64,000 bases of DNA from Cynocephalus volans (lineage: Eukaryota > Chordata > Mammalia > Dermoptera > Cynocephalidae): assembly GCF_027409185.1 (NCBI RefSeq), contig NC_084463.1:110780133-110844132 (forward strand). The letters run 5' to 3'. Made by a program: the position numbers and the translations under genes. The notes below the pieces were generated by a model. That model had not been told where the DNA came from, made no database searches, and saw only the letters and a program-made list of their open reading frames with translations. This document shows, piece by piece, positions 62,640 through 64,000 of this stretch (its first letter is position 1; the number at the start of each line of letters is the position of its first letter).

Positions 62640-62870
62640 AATGAAGAGTGCAAAATCGGATAGTTGTGAATAAAGTAGAAAACATACTTTGAAGCCATAT
62701 CATAGAGGGCCTTGAATGCCAAGCTAAAGAGTTAGGACTACTTTGTAGGCAATAAGAAATTGCTGAGAAGTTTTAAAGCAGGGCAATGGTCAATTAGAGT
62801 TGTGCTTTAGAAAGGTTAATCTCACAGTAGTATAAATTAGAATTAGGAGGAGCAGAATCTGGAGGAGTAG
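62640..62870 (-). repeat. L2 LINE fragment, antisense
   Basis: 'agagggccttgaatgccaag', 'agttttaaagcagggcaatg' and 'agaaaggttaatctcacagt' match the reverse complement of the L2 ORF2 end, a second partial copy of the region seen at 61950-62100. Confidence 0.6.
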
Positions 62871-62924
62871 AGATAAATACAGAATCAATAGTAAGCTGGA
62901 GCAGAAGAGAAAGGGGCTTGAACT

Positions 62925-63015
62925 ATGATTAGTCTCCTTGAGGGCATGGAATTTGTCTTATTTACCATATATTCCTAGTGTCTGGCATACCTGTGTTCAA
63001 GTGTTTGTATGAATA
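62925..63015 (+). repeat. L2 3' terminus, sense
   Basis: 'gtctccttgagggcatggaa', 'tattcctagtgtctggcata' and 'gtttgtatgaataaactgg' give the L2 3' end in the opposite orientation to its neighbour. Confidence 0.65.
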
Positions 63016-63589
63016 AACTGGAAGTAAAACAGTAGAGATAAAATTGACACTGAGAAAATGTGGAATATTATTTGAGTAACACCCAGGGGTTGTAACTCAA
63101 AGGAAAAATCTAACCCAGGTGTTCTTTATGGTTTGGTCAGGAATGAACTTCAGGGCATTCATGAATGTCCAATTTAAGGTTTATATGCATCTGGATGATT
63201 CTGTCTCTTTGTTTTAGAGCAGGGGTTGGGACAGGAGGTGGCCAAAAATATTTGTGCTTTCATTTTCACCAAAAGGCCTGTGGCCTCAAAAAGGTTAAGA
63301 ACCACCTATTCTAATCGAACCCTTGGTGGCTGAGGCTTTCTAATATGCTATGACATGTCATTATATTTTTTGCACAGTTGATATATTCAATTATCTAAAA
63401 TGCAAAGATGAGCTACGAAACAGTACATTGAAGGTGAAAAATCCATTCCATAATTAAAATTACTATAAAAACAAAACAAACTCTTTCTAGTAGATCTGTT
63501 TTTTTTTAAATGAATGAAACTTTGTGTTCTTAAAAGAACTCTCCTGAAATAAGTTTATTTTTTTAAAGTAATTAATTTATTTTCCCCTT

Positions 63590-63850
63590 AATCTCTCCTC
63601 AACCCCAATCCTACCCCTAGTAACCATAGATTTGTTGTCTCCTTCTGAAAGTTCAGCGTATTATTGTGGTTTCTTTCTTTCTTCCTTCACTCTCTCTTTC
63701 CCTCCCTCCCTTTTTCTCCCTTCCTCTCTTCTTCCCTCCCTCCCTCCCTTTCTTCCTATCTTTCTTTCTTTCCCTCTTTCTTAGCACCCACCTATGAGTG
63801 AGGACGTGCAGTATTTCTCTTTCTGTGTCTGGCTTACACTTAACATAAAT
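63590..63850 (-). repeat. L1 3' UTR fragment, antisense, with pyrimidine tract inside
   Basis: 'ctagtaaccatagatttgtt' and 'acctatgagtgaggacgtgc' plus 'tctctttctgtgtctggctt' parallel the antisense L1 sequence at 255-350. The pyrimidine tract 63668-63782 lies between the two parts. Confidence 0.65.
63668..63782 (+). repeat. Polypyrimidine microsatellite (TTTC/CCCT mix)
   Basis: About 115 bases made almost only of C and T, with tttc, ttcc and ccct units. Confidence 0.9.
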
Positions 63851-64000
63851 TTAATTTTTAAGGTGTCAATTTAGAGCTAAATAGGGTGTCACCTTAGAAA
63901 TCCACAGCTAACTAAAACCCAACATGTGAGGTAGAATGTAAGGATGAGAGTTTACTACTACATCACTTGATTTTAAAAGATCTCTGCTATATAGAAATTA

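Larger units (their letters stand above)
60169..64000 (-). other. RNF141 intron (partial, 3.8 kb to the window edge)
   Basis: No further RNF141 exon was found. The span holds a MIR-like scrap near 60340-60480, an L2 antisense block (61617-62350), a second L2 antisense piece (62640-62870), an L2 3' end in sense (62925-63015), and an L1 fragment split by a pyrimidine tract (63590-63850). 60500-61600 and 63020-63580 show nothing recognised. Confidence 0.6.

Noticed and set aside
60169-64000. Upstream RNF141 exons (first 84 codons)
   Set aside because: I looked on the minus strand for sequence encoding the known N-terminal region and saw none; these exons must lie beyond the window.

Overview
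This is a 64-kb piece of a placental-mammal nuclear chromosome. It has long introns with GT-AG splice sites, a CpG-island promoter, and many interspersed repeats (L1, L2, MIR, MaLR/MLT1 LTRs, hAT and mariner-type DNA elements). Two protein-coding genes lie tail to tail. They are AMPD3 (AMP deaminase 3, plus strand, all coding exons present) and RNF141 (RING-finger protein 141, minus strand, only the three 3'-most coding exons present). This order matches the mammalian locus orthologous to human 11p15.4. No Alu, rodent B1/B2 or carnivore/ruminant SINE was recognised. The one intact young SINE (1196-1364) is a dimer derived from tRNA-Ile, which resembles the CYN SINEs described from colugos (Dermoptera). 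A colugo source is therefore my best guess, not a certainty.

Layout: 1-2850 is intergenic and repeat-bearing (MaLR LTR end, a 5'-inverted L1, the tRNA-Ile SINE, an L2 relic). About 2860-3830 is a CpG island holding AMPD3 exon 1, with a start codon at 3549 that is spliced in frame to exon 2. Exons 2-15 of AMPD3 run from 12498 to 44615 and give a 767-residue protein from the exon 2 ATG or 776 residues from the exon 1 ATG. Every junction is GT-AG, phases agree, and I see no frameshift or premature stop. The 3' UTR of AMPD3 extends past 44615, with candidate poly(A) signals at 46267, 46716 and 47186. Reading the other way, RNF141 has its stop codon at 50577-50579, a long AT-rich 3' UTR whose best distal poly(A) signal lies at 47195-47200, and coding exons at 50577-50727, 55035-55142 and 59987-60168. 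The first 84 codons of RNF141 lie beyond the right edge.

AMPD3 converts AMP to IMP and ammonia in the purine nucleotide cycle. Its zinc ligands and catalytic residues (H317, H319, E589, H586, H608, D663 and the SLSTDDP signature) are all present. RNF141 carries a C3HC4 RING and is expected to act as a ubiquitin E3 ligase. The two genes share no pathway that I know of; their link here is positional, through a convergent 3'-end region.

The hunt gave mostly genome-archaeology results: a four-layer transposon nest in AMPD3 intron 7 (MIR, then L1, then mariner-like MITE and truncated young L1, with target-site duplications for the three later insertions); a family of about 80-bp palindromic mariner-like elements (three copies); a fossil L2 reverse-transcriptase reading frame; an unidentified GC-rich, A-tailed segment in an RNF141 intron that looks like a retrocopy; two unexplained direct repeats in the same intron; and convergent poly(A) signals of AMPD3 and RNF141 within 15 bases of each other. 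I found no undescribed multi-gene system.
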